Of a stretch of 64,000 bases of DNA, positions 1 to 7,224 are shown one piece after another. The notes beneath the pieces are model-generated. The model had not been told where the DNA came from and did no database searches. It saw only the letters and a list, made by a program, of their open reading frames with translations. Position numbers and translations under genes: made by a program. Position 1 is the first letter of the stretch. Each line of letters starts with the position of its first letter. This DNA comes from Micromonospora rubida (GTDB lineage Bacteria > Actinomycetota > Actinomycetes > Mycobacteriales > Micromonosporaceae): assembly GCF_009908295.1 (NCBI RefSeq), contig NZ_JAAALO010000009.1, positions 1 through 64,000 of the forward strand, given 5' to 3'.

Positions 1-1
1 C

Positions 2-370
2 GTCCTGCGGTCACACTCACGACCTCGGACATCGAATGACAACCCGTATTCAGAAGCCCAGTTCAAAACGATGAAATACGTGCCGGACTTCCCGGAACGG
101 TTCGGATCACTGGCCGACGCCCGATCCTTCTGCGACGCTTTCTTCACCGCCTACAACCACGAACACCGCCACTCCGGCATCGGAATGCACACCCCAGCGT
201 CGGTCCACTACGGCACCGCCGCACAGATCCGCGAGCAACGGCAGGCCACCCTCGACGCGGCCTACACCACGCACCCGCACCGGTTCGCCCGCCGCCCACG
301 ACCACCAAGACTGCCGGAGACTGCCTGGATCAACCAGCCCGCCCAGCAGACACAACCCGTCTCAGTTTGA
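2..370 (+). CDS. IS3-family transposase, C-terminal part (cut by window edge)
   Basis: This is the C-terminal part of an IS3-type (rve/integrase core) transposase; the reading frame is already open at base 2, well before the first ATG at 71. The stretch SNDNPYSEAQFKTMKY holds the glutamate of the DDE triad; the two catalytic aspartates would lie to the left of the window. Downstream come FFTAYNHEHRHSGIGMHTP, typical of the family tail, and a basic C-terminus ending at TGA 368-370. It would catalyse movement of its insertion sequence. The element right end must lie just after the stop, because coding sequence of an unrelated protein starts within about 10-20 bases. I could not define the terminal inverted repeat or the target duplication. 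Confidence 0.85.
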   Translation, partial: VLRSHSRPRTSNDNPYSEAQFKTMKYVPDFPERFGSLADARSFCDAFFTAYNHEHRHSGIGMHTPASVHYGTAAQIREQRQATLDAAYTTHPHRFARRPRPPRLPETAWINQPAQQTQPVSV

Positions 371-2323
371 CTTGACAACTACCGCGGCGACGAGGCGTCT
401 GACGACGACCACCAGCGGGTCGAGTACGCCGAGCTTGCACAGGCGGTAGCGACGGTCGATCCGACCGCTCTGAACGTCATCAACAAGTTCATCGCCTACG
501 CGCATGCAGAAGATCTAAAGTGGATGCGTGAACGCCTCGTCGATCCGGACACGCCCGAGGAAGAGGCCGAGGCTCAGATTCAGGAGCGCGCTGACCGCTA
601 CAAGCATCGCTGGCTGTCTGCAATTGGCGCTGGTGCTCTGCCGCCCCAGCTGCGCACCGAGTTGGCCAAGTTGGATGCGCGCAACGGCACGGTCGAGGGA
701 GCACTCACTCCCTCGGGCATGATCACCGGCTGGACTGGGCCAAACCCGTACAGCACCCAAGATGAGATGGCGGCAATGAGTCCTACCGAGCTTGTCGCTC
801 ATCTTGCGAGTTGGCAGGACACGGGGGACGGCTGGGGACCTGAGCCCTCTCATGAAGGTCAAGGACGCGAGCTCGCCGCGCTCTTGACCACGAACCCGCA
901 CGCCATAGCCGGAGTCACGGATCTCATCGAGCAGCTCCGGCCGACCTACCTGCGTGCCATCCTTCGGGGATGGGAGGCAGCCCTCAAGGCGGACATTGAA
1001 CTCGATTGGCCACAGGTCGCCGCGTTGATTCGCGACGTGCTAGCGCACAAGGACGAGTCGCCCTTCCCTGTCGAGGGCGGAACGATGGATGACGACAAAG
1101 ACTTCCGTTGGGCGAAGAGCGCCGCGGTTGGGCTTATGGAGGAACTCGTCAAGAAGCGCGATGGCGTGACGATTCCAGACCACTCAATGGCTCAGTTTGC
1201 GAAATTGCTGATCGAGGACGCCGAGGACGAGGAAGCTTGGGCGGAGTACGATGCGTATGAGGTGGGCGAGAACAGCTGGGACCCACTCACCATGTCGCTC
1301 AACTGGCAGTGGCCTAACCGACTGCGGGCGTTGATCTACCTGGCTACCCGCGCCGAGCAAGCGCCCTGGAAGCCGGGCGCGATGGCGGCGATCGAACGAG
1401 AGCTCGCGCGAGATGACAGGCATGGTGCTGGCCGTGCAGTGCTCGGCGGAGGCATGAGTCGCTTCCTTGTTGATTCGCCGGAGTGGCTGAAGGGCCACCT
1501 CGAAGAGTTCTTCGGCTCTGAACATGGCCTATCCTTTCAGCAGCAGATTGTCTTGACCACGGCTCTTGCCATGCACTACTACCACCGCGATTTGTTCGAC
1601 CTACTAAGCGGTCCGATGATTGCTGCGATTGACGTCGGCGATGCGCTCGTCCGTGGATGGAGTAGTGAGTCCAATCCTGTCCAGCGCGTTGGCGAATGGG
1701 TCGTCAATGCACTGATATGCGGCCATAAGACGGCCGACGATCCGGTTGTCAAATCGTTCTTCACGACGGCCGATGCGAAGATCCGTGGCGAGGCACTCGG
1801 CGCTATCGCTTGGTCGTTCTTCCGTGCTAGCCATGTTGATGATGAGATCCGCGATCGGTTCGGAGACCTCTGGGACGAGCGCTTCCAGCACGTCAAAGAT
1901 TATCCGGAGGACCATGAAGAGTTGATGGGCTTCTATTGGATAGCCAAGGGTGACAAGTTTCCGGTCCAATGGTGGTTGCCAAGGCTGAGGAAGGCATTGG
2001 AGCTAGAGCCCGCGATTGCGACGGAGCGGTACATGATCGGTAAGGAGCTGGCACAAGCCTCTACGGTCGACCCGGCGACTGCTTTCGCCGTGCTCAAACT
2101 TCTCCTAGACGGGCGTGACGAGGGCGGCATGGCTTCCCACGACCTTACACGGAATGCGGTGCCAGTGGTGATTGCGAACGCCATGACGGCTGGAGACACT
2201 GCCCTGAAGTCGGCTGCGGAGGCGTATATGAACGACCTCGGCGCGAAGGGGAACCTCCAACTGGAAGCGGAGGTCAAAGCCGTACTCGATGGGGCGGTGA
2301 CCATCGCGGATATCGATGACTGA
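371..2323 (+). pseudogene. large protein of unknown function, 5' end truncated by the IS3 insertion
   Basis: I do not recognise this protein. The first ATG is at 524 (599 residues to TGA 2323), but it has no convincing ribosome binding site. The same frame stays open and protein-like upstream to the transposase stop (residues such as DDDHQRVEYAELAQAVATVD), so the real start was probably lost when the IS element inserted. What remains is acidic, rich in Trp and in Ala/Leu helices, without signal peptide or membrane segment; it reads like an alpha-helical-repeat (HEAT/TPR-like) C-terminal region of a larger protein. Such regions occur in large STAND-type or defence ATPases, but no NTPase motif remains, so that is only a guess. 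Base composition is clearly less GC-rich than the PKS genes, suggesting an accessory origin. Confidence 0.6.
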
Positions 2324-2598
2324 GCCTTTCACACCTGATCTTGCAGAGTAGACGTGTATGTGCGGCCCAGGGATCGATGAGAGTGAGGTTCCAGGTAAGA
2401 CAGCAGATCGACCAAAACCCGATGCTCCCGCCCCGGGGTGCCTCGCTCGTGCTGTCCTGCCCGTCCACGATTCCATGAATCCCTTTCAACCTGGCATCGA
2501 GCCCGATGGCACCGAGCCATCGAGCCGTGAACGAGGGTAGCCACCGTCGATCATGGGCGGATGTGTGGACTGACCATGACGCGGCGGTGGCTGCGGGA
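2324..2598. other. intergenic stretch, no gene recognised
   Basis: No open frame here has a believable product or ribosome binding site. Short frames on both strands (for example 2358-2540 +) are low complexity. No clear terminator follows the stop at 2323. Confidence 0.5.
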
Positions 2599-2830
2599 TA
2601 CAGGGTAGACGCTCGCCGGTGGCGGGTGTTGTTCGACGATCTGATGGTGACTGTGGGTGGACGTTTCCGCAGGCCGGAGCCCCATCGTCGGGTGCGTGAC
2701 TTCGTCCGGGGGCTGCTGGCGCAAGCCACTCGCCTCGATCAATGGGCTCAGCCGCCCCTGTTGGTGGGGTCTGCTCGACGTCGATACCGTTCACCGCGCC
2801 GTGAATCGCGACGTCATTTTTATGGATGTT
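2599..2830 (+). pseudogene. decayed IS701-like transposase N-terminal remnant
   Basis: One frame reads WRVLFDDLMVTVGGRFRR followed by PEPHRRVRDFVRGLLA (about 2620-2721). This matches the N-terminal pattern of IS701-group DDE transposases (GRFxRxEPRxRxxxFxxGLLxPLxRKNGW). The expected PLARKNGW continuation is found only in another frame as PLASINGLS (about 2724-2750), so a frameshift lies near 2721. After this the similarity fades and the catalytic core is missing. I infer an old, inactive insertion fragment. The call rests on motif memory, not on an alignment. Confidence 0.5.
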
Positions 2831-2911
2831 CAGGGCCACTTGCGCGTCTGCACGGAAGTCGCTCTCCGGAGAGGCTGCGCGTACTGGCTCGTCGCCATGC
2901 TGGCGGCGGCA

Positions 2912-3157
2912 TCATGACGATCCGTCCTTCTCGAAGTCACCGACGTCGCCATCGATCCAGATCAGCTCTGCGCCGTGGATGAATGCACAACTGGCGGCTC
3001 TGCTGCAGACGGCGACCGCCTGGCCTTCGATGTTCAGCGAGACGGCGGAACCGTCCGGCAGTTCCATACCCCAGGCGATGACCACCCGGGTGTCATCGTC
3101 GTCGGGGTAGCGCACCAGAGCGAACCGACGTGGGACCGTTGAGTGCTGGCTGGTCAT
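2912..3157 (-). CDS. hypothetical protein, 81 residues
   Basis: This small gene begins MTSQHSTVPRRFALVRY and ends FEKDGSS. The start at 3157 is chosen because AGGAG lies about 7 nt upstream on the minus strand (CAGGAGCCGCTCATG); the longer open frame back to 3268 is low-complexity Pro/Thr/Arg and is not used. The sequence has an alternating, beta-rich look (RVVIAWGMELPDGSAV, then VAVCSRAASCAFIHG, then ELIWIDGDVGDF), with two Cys in CSRAASC. There is no membrane segment and no known motif. It stands alone, convergent with the decayed transposase on its left and divergent from the XRE gene on its right. Function unknown; coding status is fairly likely because of the ribosome binding site and balanced composition. 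Confidence 0.6.
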   Translation of the reverse strand: MTSQHSTVPRRFALVRYPDDDDTRVVIAWGMELPDGSAVSLNIEGQAVAVCSRAASCAFIHGAELIWIDGDVGDFEKDGSS

Positions 3158-3232
3158 GAGCGGCTCCTGTAGGGGGTCGGGTGTAGTTGCGGGTGGGCTG
3201 TGGCCCCTGGATATGGCTGCGTGCGGAGTGGT

Positions 3233-3278
3233 CCGTGGTGGCGTGCCGGCGCACGATGGCACCGGCACGCCACCACGG
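3233..3278. repeat. 17-bp perfect inverted repeat
   Basis: The left arm is 3233-3249 (CCGTGGTGGCGTGCCGG), the loop is 3250-3261, and the right arm 3262-3278 is its exact reverse complement. A transcript would form a very stable hairpin. There is no T-run, so a classic terminator is not shown. It could be an operator, an insertion remnant or an RNA structure. Confidence 0.7.
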
Positions 3279-3611
3279 TCCGGCGATCCGGCCCGGGATG
3301 ACGCGGGGGACGGTGATCCCGAGCAGCACGGACCTCCGGTGTGCGCGGGCGGGAGGGCTGCCGACGTCTCGGGTCAACGCCTGCGTGCTCTCCGGCCGCG
3401 CATTGGTCCGGGGCGAGCGGGCCTCCTGCACAGCACCCACCCCGAACCCGTCCAGCCCAGCCTCGTGACGGCCGTCATCACCCGCCGGGGTTGGCACCGG
3501 AGCCCGATCCGCTCCGGTCGTCGGGCCCTCAGCGAGAACTCGGAGGTCGCGACGGTGTCTGACTGGCATGGCAACGACCTTGACCGATGCCGACTGTCAC
3601 CAGCTAGCCAT

Positions 3612-3642
3612 CGGTGAGCGCCCCACGGTGGGGCTCTCACCG
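3612..3642. repeat. 31-bp near-palindrome upstream of the XRE regulator
   Basis: The left arm 3612-3626 (CGGTGAGCGCCCCAC) pairs with 3628-3642 (GTGGGGCTCTCACCG) with one mismatch and a one-base centre at 3627. It ends 94 bases before the regulator start at 3737. That position suits an operator for an autoregulated DNA-binding protein, but this is inference. Confidence 0.6.
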
Positions 3643-3736
3643 TGAGATGGCGGGCCGCAGGACGTGTGGGAGGGCGGACATCCTGCGTGGGGCCGATTAC
3701 TGTGCGCAGTGTCTGCAGCCGGAGGGAGTGACATCC

Positions 3737-5113
3737 ATGCAGCGGGTCGTCAGGGCGCAATGGTGGCACGAGGGCATCTATCGTGGCGTCGCCATGCGCG
3801 CACACCTCGCGCGTCACGACGTCGGAGCGGTCTTCGGTTTCCTCAAGGAACGCGGCTTCAGCTGGTCCGCGATCGCGACCGTAACCGGCCTGGGCGCCAG
3901 CCGGGTCTCGGAAATCGCCGCCGGCCGGCGCGTCGTGACCGACTACTCCGTGCTGGAGCGCATCGCCGAAGGGCTGTGCATCCCGCGCCACTACATGGGG
4001 CTTGCACTCGACGAACGCGCTCATCACTACCGGCAGAGGACGTTCGTCGAGCCGGTCGGAGTCGTTGCACCACTCGATCCTCGCGAGTTGCTCGGCGTCG
4101 TCGCGAGCATCGCGGTAGGCGCTATGCCGCCCGGCGTAGAGCGGTATCTGCCCAACTCTCAGGAGGTCGCCGTCCCCGCCGCCGTCGGCCAAGACGAGGT
4201 AGCCACCGTTCGAGCCGTGACCGACTTCCACCGCCGGCTCGACGCGGCCGCCGGGGGAGGCCGCTGCCTGCAATCCGCACGTGGTTACGTGGCATGGGCG
4301 ACGCAGCTCCTGCAGGTGAGGTGCACCGAGATTGTTGCTGCCGACCTGCAGGATGCTCTCGCCGAGCTGCACAACCTCGTCGGCTGGGTGGCGCACGATC
4401 TCGACGATCACGACATGGCGCGCCGGCATCTCACCCAGAGCCTCGTCCTGGCCCGACAGACCGACTCGCTGCCGCTGCTGGCCAACACGCTGTATCGCCT
4501 CGGGCGGGTCAGTCTTCACCAGGAGCAGCCGGCCGAAGCGCTTCAACTTTTCGGCCTCGGGCAGCTCGCGGCGCAGCAAGCCGCCTGTCATGCCAGCGTC
4601 GCGATACTGCACGCCAACACCGCGTGGGCCTACGCGCTTCTCGGCGCCGACCACCAGGTCGTCGACAGTCTGACCCGCGCACGACGCGAGCTCGATCAGG
4701 CCGACCTGGACACCGCGCCGGCCTGGACCCACTTCGCGCTGACCGAGGCCGACGTGCACGGAATATCCGCCGTTGTCTATTCCGCCCTGGCCCGTCACCC
4801 GGAGCACGTACGTTACGTCGACCGCGCTACCGAGCACTCGCACCAGGCAGTGCGGCTGCGCCGCCCGCAGGATCGTCGATCGTTCATCTTCGACACGATT
4901 TCGGTCGCCACGGCGAGCACTCTGGCCGGTGATCTCGCTGCCGCTGGCGAGTACGGGATGAAGGCGGTGGGGATGGTGGCGGACGGGATGCGATCGGCTC
5001 GCGTCAACGATCGGCTGGACGCGCTGTGGGAGCTTGCCGCCCCGCAGGCCGAGCGGGAGCCGGCGCTCGCTGCTCTCGGCAGCCGGATCGCGGAGCTTCA
5101 GGCGGTCCGATGA
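3737..5113 (+). CDS. XRE-family transcriptional regulator with helical-repeat C-terminal region
   Basis: This 458-residue protein has an N-terminal helix-turn-helix of the XRE/Cro type: MRAHLARHDVGAVFGFL from residue 20, then WSAIATVTGLGASRVSEIAA around 43-62. A long helical region follows (about 150-458) with TPR-like pairs such as HDMARRHLTQSLVLARQ and ANTLYRLGRVSLHQEQPAEA. This is a common actinomycete architecture in which the TPR part is thought to sense a ligand or partner. The ATG at 3737 is preferred because GGAGGGAG lies 8-9 nt upstream. An in-frame GTG at 3614 would add 41 residues with a Cys-rich stretch but lacks a comparable site. Its stop overlaps the next start (ATGA at 5110), so the two genes are co-translated. 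DNA-binding by homology; target unknown. Confidence 0.85.
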   Translation: MQRVVRAQWWHEGIYRGVAMRAHLARHDVGAVFGFLKERGFSWSAIATVTGLGASRVSEIAAGRRVVTDYSVLERIAEGLCIPRHYMGLALDERAHHYRQRTFVEPVGVVAPLDPRELLGVVASIAVGAMPPGVERYLPNSQEVAVPAAVGQDEVATVRAVTDFHRRLDAAAGGGRCLQSARGYVAWATQLLQVRCTEIVAADLQDALAELHNLVGWVAHDLDDHDMARRHLTQSLVLARQTDSLPLLANTLYRLGRVSLHQEQPAEALQLFGLGQLAAQQAACHASVAILHANTAWAYALLGADHQVVDSLTRARRELDQADLDTAPAWTHFALTEADVHGISAVVYSALARHPEHVRYVDRATEHSHQAVRLRRPQDRRSFIFDTISVATASTLAGDLAAAGEYGMKAVGMVADGMRSARVNDRLDALWELAAPQAEREPALAALGSRIAELQAVR

Positions 5114-6087
5114 CCACCGTACTCAGCGACGCTGTCGCCTCGGAGCTTCGTGTTCATCTGGGCGAGGTCTGCGCGCAGATCGGCGTTGACCCGGACGGTG
5201 CCAGTCTCGTCAAGTACACGATGAACGCGGTGTTCGTGGCGCCGCCGTTCGTGATCAGGCTTGCTTCCGGTTCCCAGGCTGCGACACTCGCCCGCCGGGT
5301 GGTGTCGGTCGCAGCGTGTCTGGAGCAGGCCGGCACGCCCACCGTCCGGCTGGCCTCCGGCGTGGCGTCTCAGCCGATCTTCAGTGGGGAGTGGGTCGCC
5401 ACCGCATGGCAGTACGTCCCGACCGTCAGCGACGAGCCCAAGCCCGTCGACCTCGCCGCGCCACTGCGTGCCCTGCACAGCCTGGAACGGCTCGATGTGG
5501 CGCTGCCGCTCTGGTCGCCGGTCGAGAAGTTTCGTCGACGCCTTCACGCTGCCGCAGCGCTACCACCCGAGGAAGCCGCCGAGCTGGAGCGATGGTCGAG
5601 GATGGAGCTCGGGATTCGGGCCGCCGACCTGCTGCGCGATCTTCACCTGCGCTGCGACAAGGTGGAAGAGGATGTCGATCGGGTCGCGTGGCGGCTGCCG
5701 TCGGGCGTCATCCACGGGGACGCGCACACCGGGAACATCCTCCTGCCGGCACCAGGTGACGGTGCGATCGCCCGCTCGGAGCCCCTGCTCTGCGATTTGG
5801 ACGGATTGTGCATCGGCCCGCAGGAGTGGGATCTTGTCCCGACTGCCCACGGCGCCACCCGCTTCGGCCGCTCACCTGCCGACTACCAGGGTTTCGTCGA
5901 TGCCTACGGATTCGACATCACGGCCTGGACGGGCTGGTCCGTCTTGCGGCGGATCCGGGAACTGCAACTGGTCACCAGCACCATTGACGCTCTCGCCGGC
6001 CGGCCGGCCGTCGCCAATGAGCTGGCGAACCGCCTGCGATCACTGCTCGCCGACGATGTGAGCGCCACGTGGACGCGCTACCGCTGA
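5110..6087 (+). CDS. aminoglycoside phosphotransferase (APH)-family kinase
   Basis: This 325-residue protein has the small-molecule kinase fold signature: the Brenner-type loop HGDAHTGNILL with catalytic Asp at about residue 204, and the metal-binding LCDLDGL at about 229-231, followed by EWDLVPTAHG. The N-terminal lobe has YTMNAVFVAPPFVIRLAS, which should carry the ATP-binding lysine/arginine region, though the usual VLR/VLK Lys is replaced by VIRLA. The start at 5110 overlaps the regulator stop by four bases, which indicates translational coupling. Family members phosphorylate antibiotics, choline, homoserine or other alcohols; the substrate here cannot be told. It may be unrelated to the PKS because it lies outside the TAGGGGT-box regulon. 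It is convergent with the thioesterase gene, whose stop is 87 bases away. Confidence 0.85.
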   Translation: MTTVLSDAVASELRVHLGEVCAQIGVDPDGASLVKYTMNAVFVAPPFVIRLASGSQAATLARRVVSVAACLEQAGTPTVRLASGVASQPIFSGEWVATAWQYVPTVSDEPKPVDLAAPLRALHSLERLDVALPLWSPVEKFRRRLHAAAALPPEEAAELERWSRMELGIRAADLLRDLHLRCDKVEEDVDRVAWRLPSGVIHGDAHTGNILLPAPGDGAIARSEPLLCDLDGLCIGPQEWDLVPTAHGATRFGRSPADYQGFVDAYGFDITAWTGWSVLRRIRELQLVTSTIDALAGRPAVANELANRLRSLLADDVSATWTRYR

Positions 6088-6174
6088 AGACTTCGCGCCT
6101 ACGGCGCAGCTCAGCAGCCAGCTGGACCCGACGTCGCGTACCGGCCGGGGCATTCACGGAGACTGCCGCTTCGG

Positions 6175-6936
6175 TCAGCGGGCCGGGGTGGCCGCCAGGG
6201 CCGTCGAGATGGCACGCAGCACCGCGGCCTGCTGGTCGGCGAGGAAGAAGTGGCCGCCGGGGTAGACCTTCAGGTCGAACGGGCCGGTGGTGTGGGTCGA
6301 CCAGGCGCGGGCCTCGTCGACCGTGGTCTTCGGGTCGTTGTCGCCGGTGAAGACGGTGATCGGGCAGCTCAGCGGCGGCCCGGGCCGGTAGGCGTACGTC
6401 TCGGCGGCCCGGTAGTCGCTGCGGATCGCCGGCAGCGCGGCGCGCAGCAGCTCCTGGTCGCCGAGGATGGCGGCGTTGGTGCCGCTCAGCTTGCGCACGT
6501 CCGCCAGCAGGCCCTCGTCGTCCAGCAGGTGCACCGTCTCGTCCCGGGGGCAGGACGGCGCGCGGCGGCCGGAGGCGAACAGGTGGGCGGGCGAACCGCC
6601 GTCCTGCTCGATCAGCCGGGACAACTCGAAGCCGACGCTCGCACCCATGCTGTGACCGAAGATCGCCACCGGCTCGTCGAGCCACGGCCGCAGCACGGAG
6701 TGAACCGCCCGGGCCAGCTCGTGGATGTCGTCGATGCACTTCTCCTGCCGCCGGTCCTGCCGCCCCGGATACTGGATCGCCAGCACCTCCAGGCCGGGGG
6801 AGAGGCTGCGGGACACGGGGAAGTAGAAACTGGCCGAGCCGCCGGCGTGGGGCAGGCACACCAGCCGCCTGGTGCCGCTCGGCGCCGGGTGGAAGCGTCG
6901 CACCCACAGGCCGTTGTCGGTTTCTGGCGTGGTCAT
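6175..6936 (-). CDS. type II thioesterase (editing hydrolase of the PKS)
   Basis: This 253-residue alpha/beta hydrolase is a stand-alone type II thioesterase. It has the LPHAGGSASFYFP oxyanion region (28-40), nucleophile Ser96 in GHSMG, Asp201 in TGDNDPKT and His229 in YPGGHFFL, the order and spacing of the RifR/SrfAD family. Such enzymes remove stalled or wrong acyl groups from carrier-protein phosphopantetheine arms and help prime or repair the assembly line. The length is typical. The ATG at 6936 has GGAAGGA about 10 nt upstream. It is transcribed divergently from PKS1 across a 288-base shared regulatory region with one TAGGGGT box facing each gene, which ties it to this cluster. Confidence 0.93.
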   Translation of the reverse strand: MTTPETDNGLWVRRFHPAPSGTRRLVCLPHAGGSASFYFPVSRSLSPGLEVLAIQYPGRQDRRQEKCIDDIHELARAVHSVLRPWLDEPVAIFGHSMGASVGFELSRLIEQDGGSPAHLFASGRRAPSCPRDETVHLLDDEGLLADVRKLSGTNAAILGDQELLRAALPAIRSDYRAAETYAYRPGPPLSCPITVFTGDNDPKTTVDEARAWSTHTTGPFDLKVYPGGHFFLADQQAAVLRAISTALAATPAR

Positions 6937-7024
6937 CCGTCTGCGGTCCTTCCGGCGGTGAAATCGCTGACCCGATCGGCACGGACCCGGTCGAGGCGAC
7001 GCTAGTGCGGTGGACCGGGGCCGG

Positions 7025-7060
7025 ACACCCCTAGCTGCGGCTACGCACGGTTAGGGGTTG
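7025..7060. promoter_or_regulatory. divergent TAGGGGT boxes between the thioesterase and PKS1
   Basis: ACCCCTA at 7027-7033 (TAGGGGT on the minus strand) points to the thioesterase and TAGGGGT at 7052-7058 points to PKS1; the arms are 18 bases apart. About 20-23 bases downstream of each box there is a weak -10-like sequence (CTAGC near 7001-7005 on the minus side, AATAAC near 7079-7084 on the plus side). The same box recurs before the metallophosphoesterase and PKS3. I infer an activator site overlapping the -35 region of each promoter. Confidence 0.55.
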
Positions 7061-7224
7061 TCCCACCTTACGCGCACCCAATAACTTCTCCCCGCAGATG
7101 GGGATCCTCGTGGCTCTCGGCCGAGCGAGCCGAACGACAGATACAGGTGTCGCCTGAGAACTATTGCGCATTCGTACCGTCGCCTACGTCGAGGCTCCGC
7201 CGCGCATCGCGATGGGCTGGGTTG

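Larger units (their letters stand above)
3158..3736. other. 0.58 kb spacer with two inverted repeats, no gene supported
   Basis: The region lies between the divergent 81-residue gene and the XRE regulator and should contain both promoters. It holds a 17-bp perfect inverted repeat (3233-3278) and a 31-bp near-palindrome (3612-3642). An open frame on the minus strand (3093-3569) and a GTG-started N-terminal extension of the regulator (from 3614) exist, but neither has a good ribosome binding site. No TAGGGGT box of the type found before the PKS units was seen here. Confidence 0.5.

Noticed and set aside
3093..3569. Minus-strand open frame overlapping the 81-residue gene
   Set aside because: It overlaps a better gene in another frame, has no ribosome binding site and no recognisable sequence.
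3614..3736. Longer N-terminus of the XRE regulator from a GTG at 3614, including a Cys-containing stretch
   Set aside because: It starts inside the palindrome at 3612-3642, has no ribosome binding site, and the ATG at 3737 has an excellent GGAGGGAG.
6095..6107. Small GCGCC-TAC-GGCGC hairpin between the convergent APH and thioesterase stops
   Set aside because: A five-pair stem is too common in such GC-rich DNA to call a terminator.
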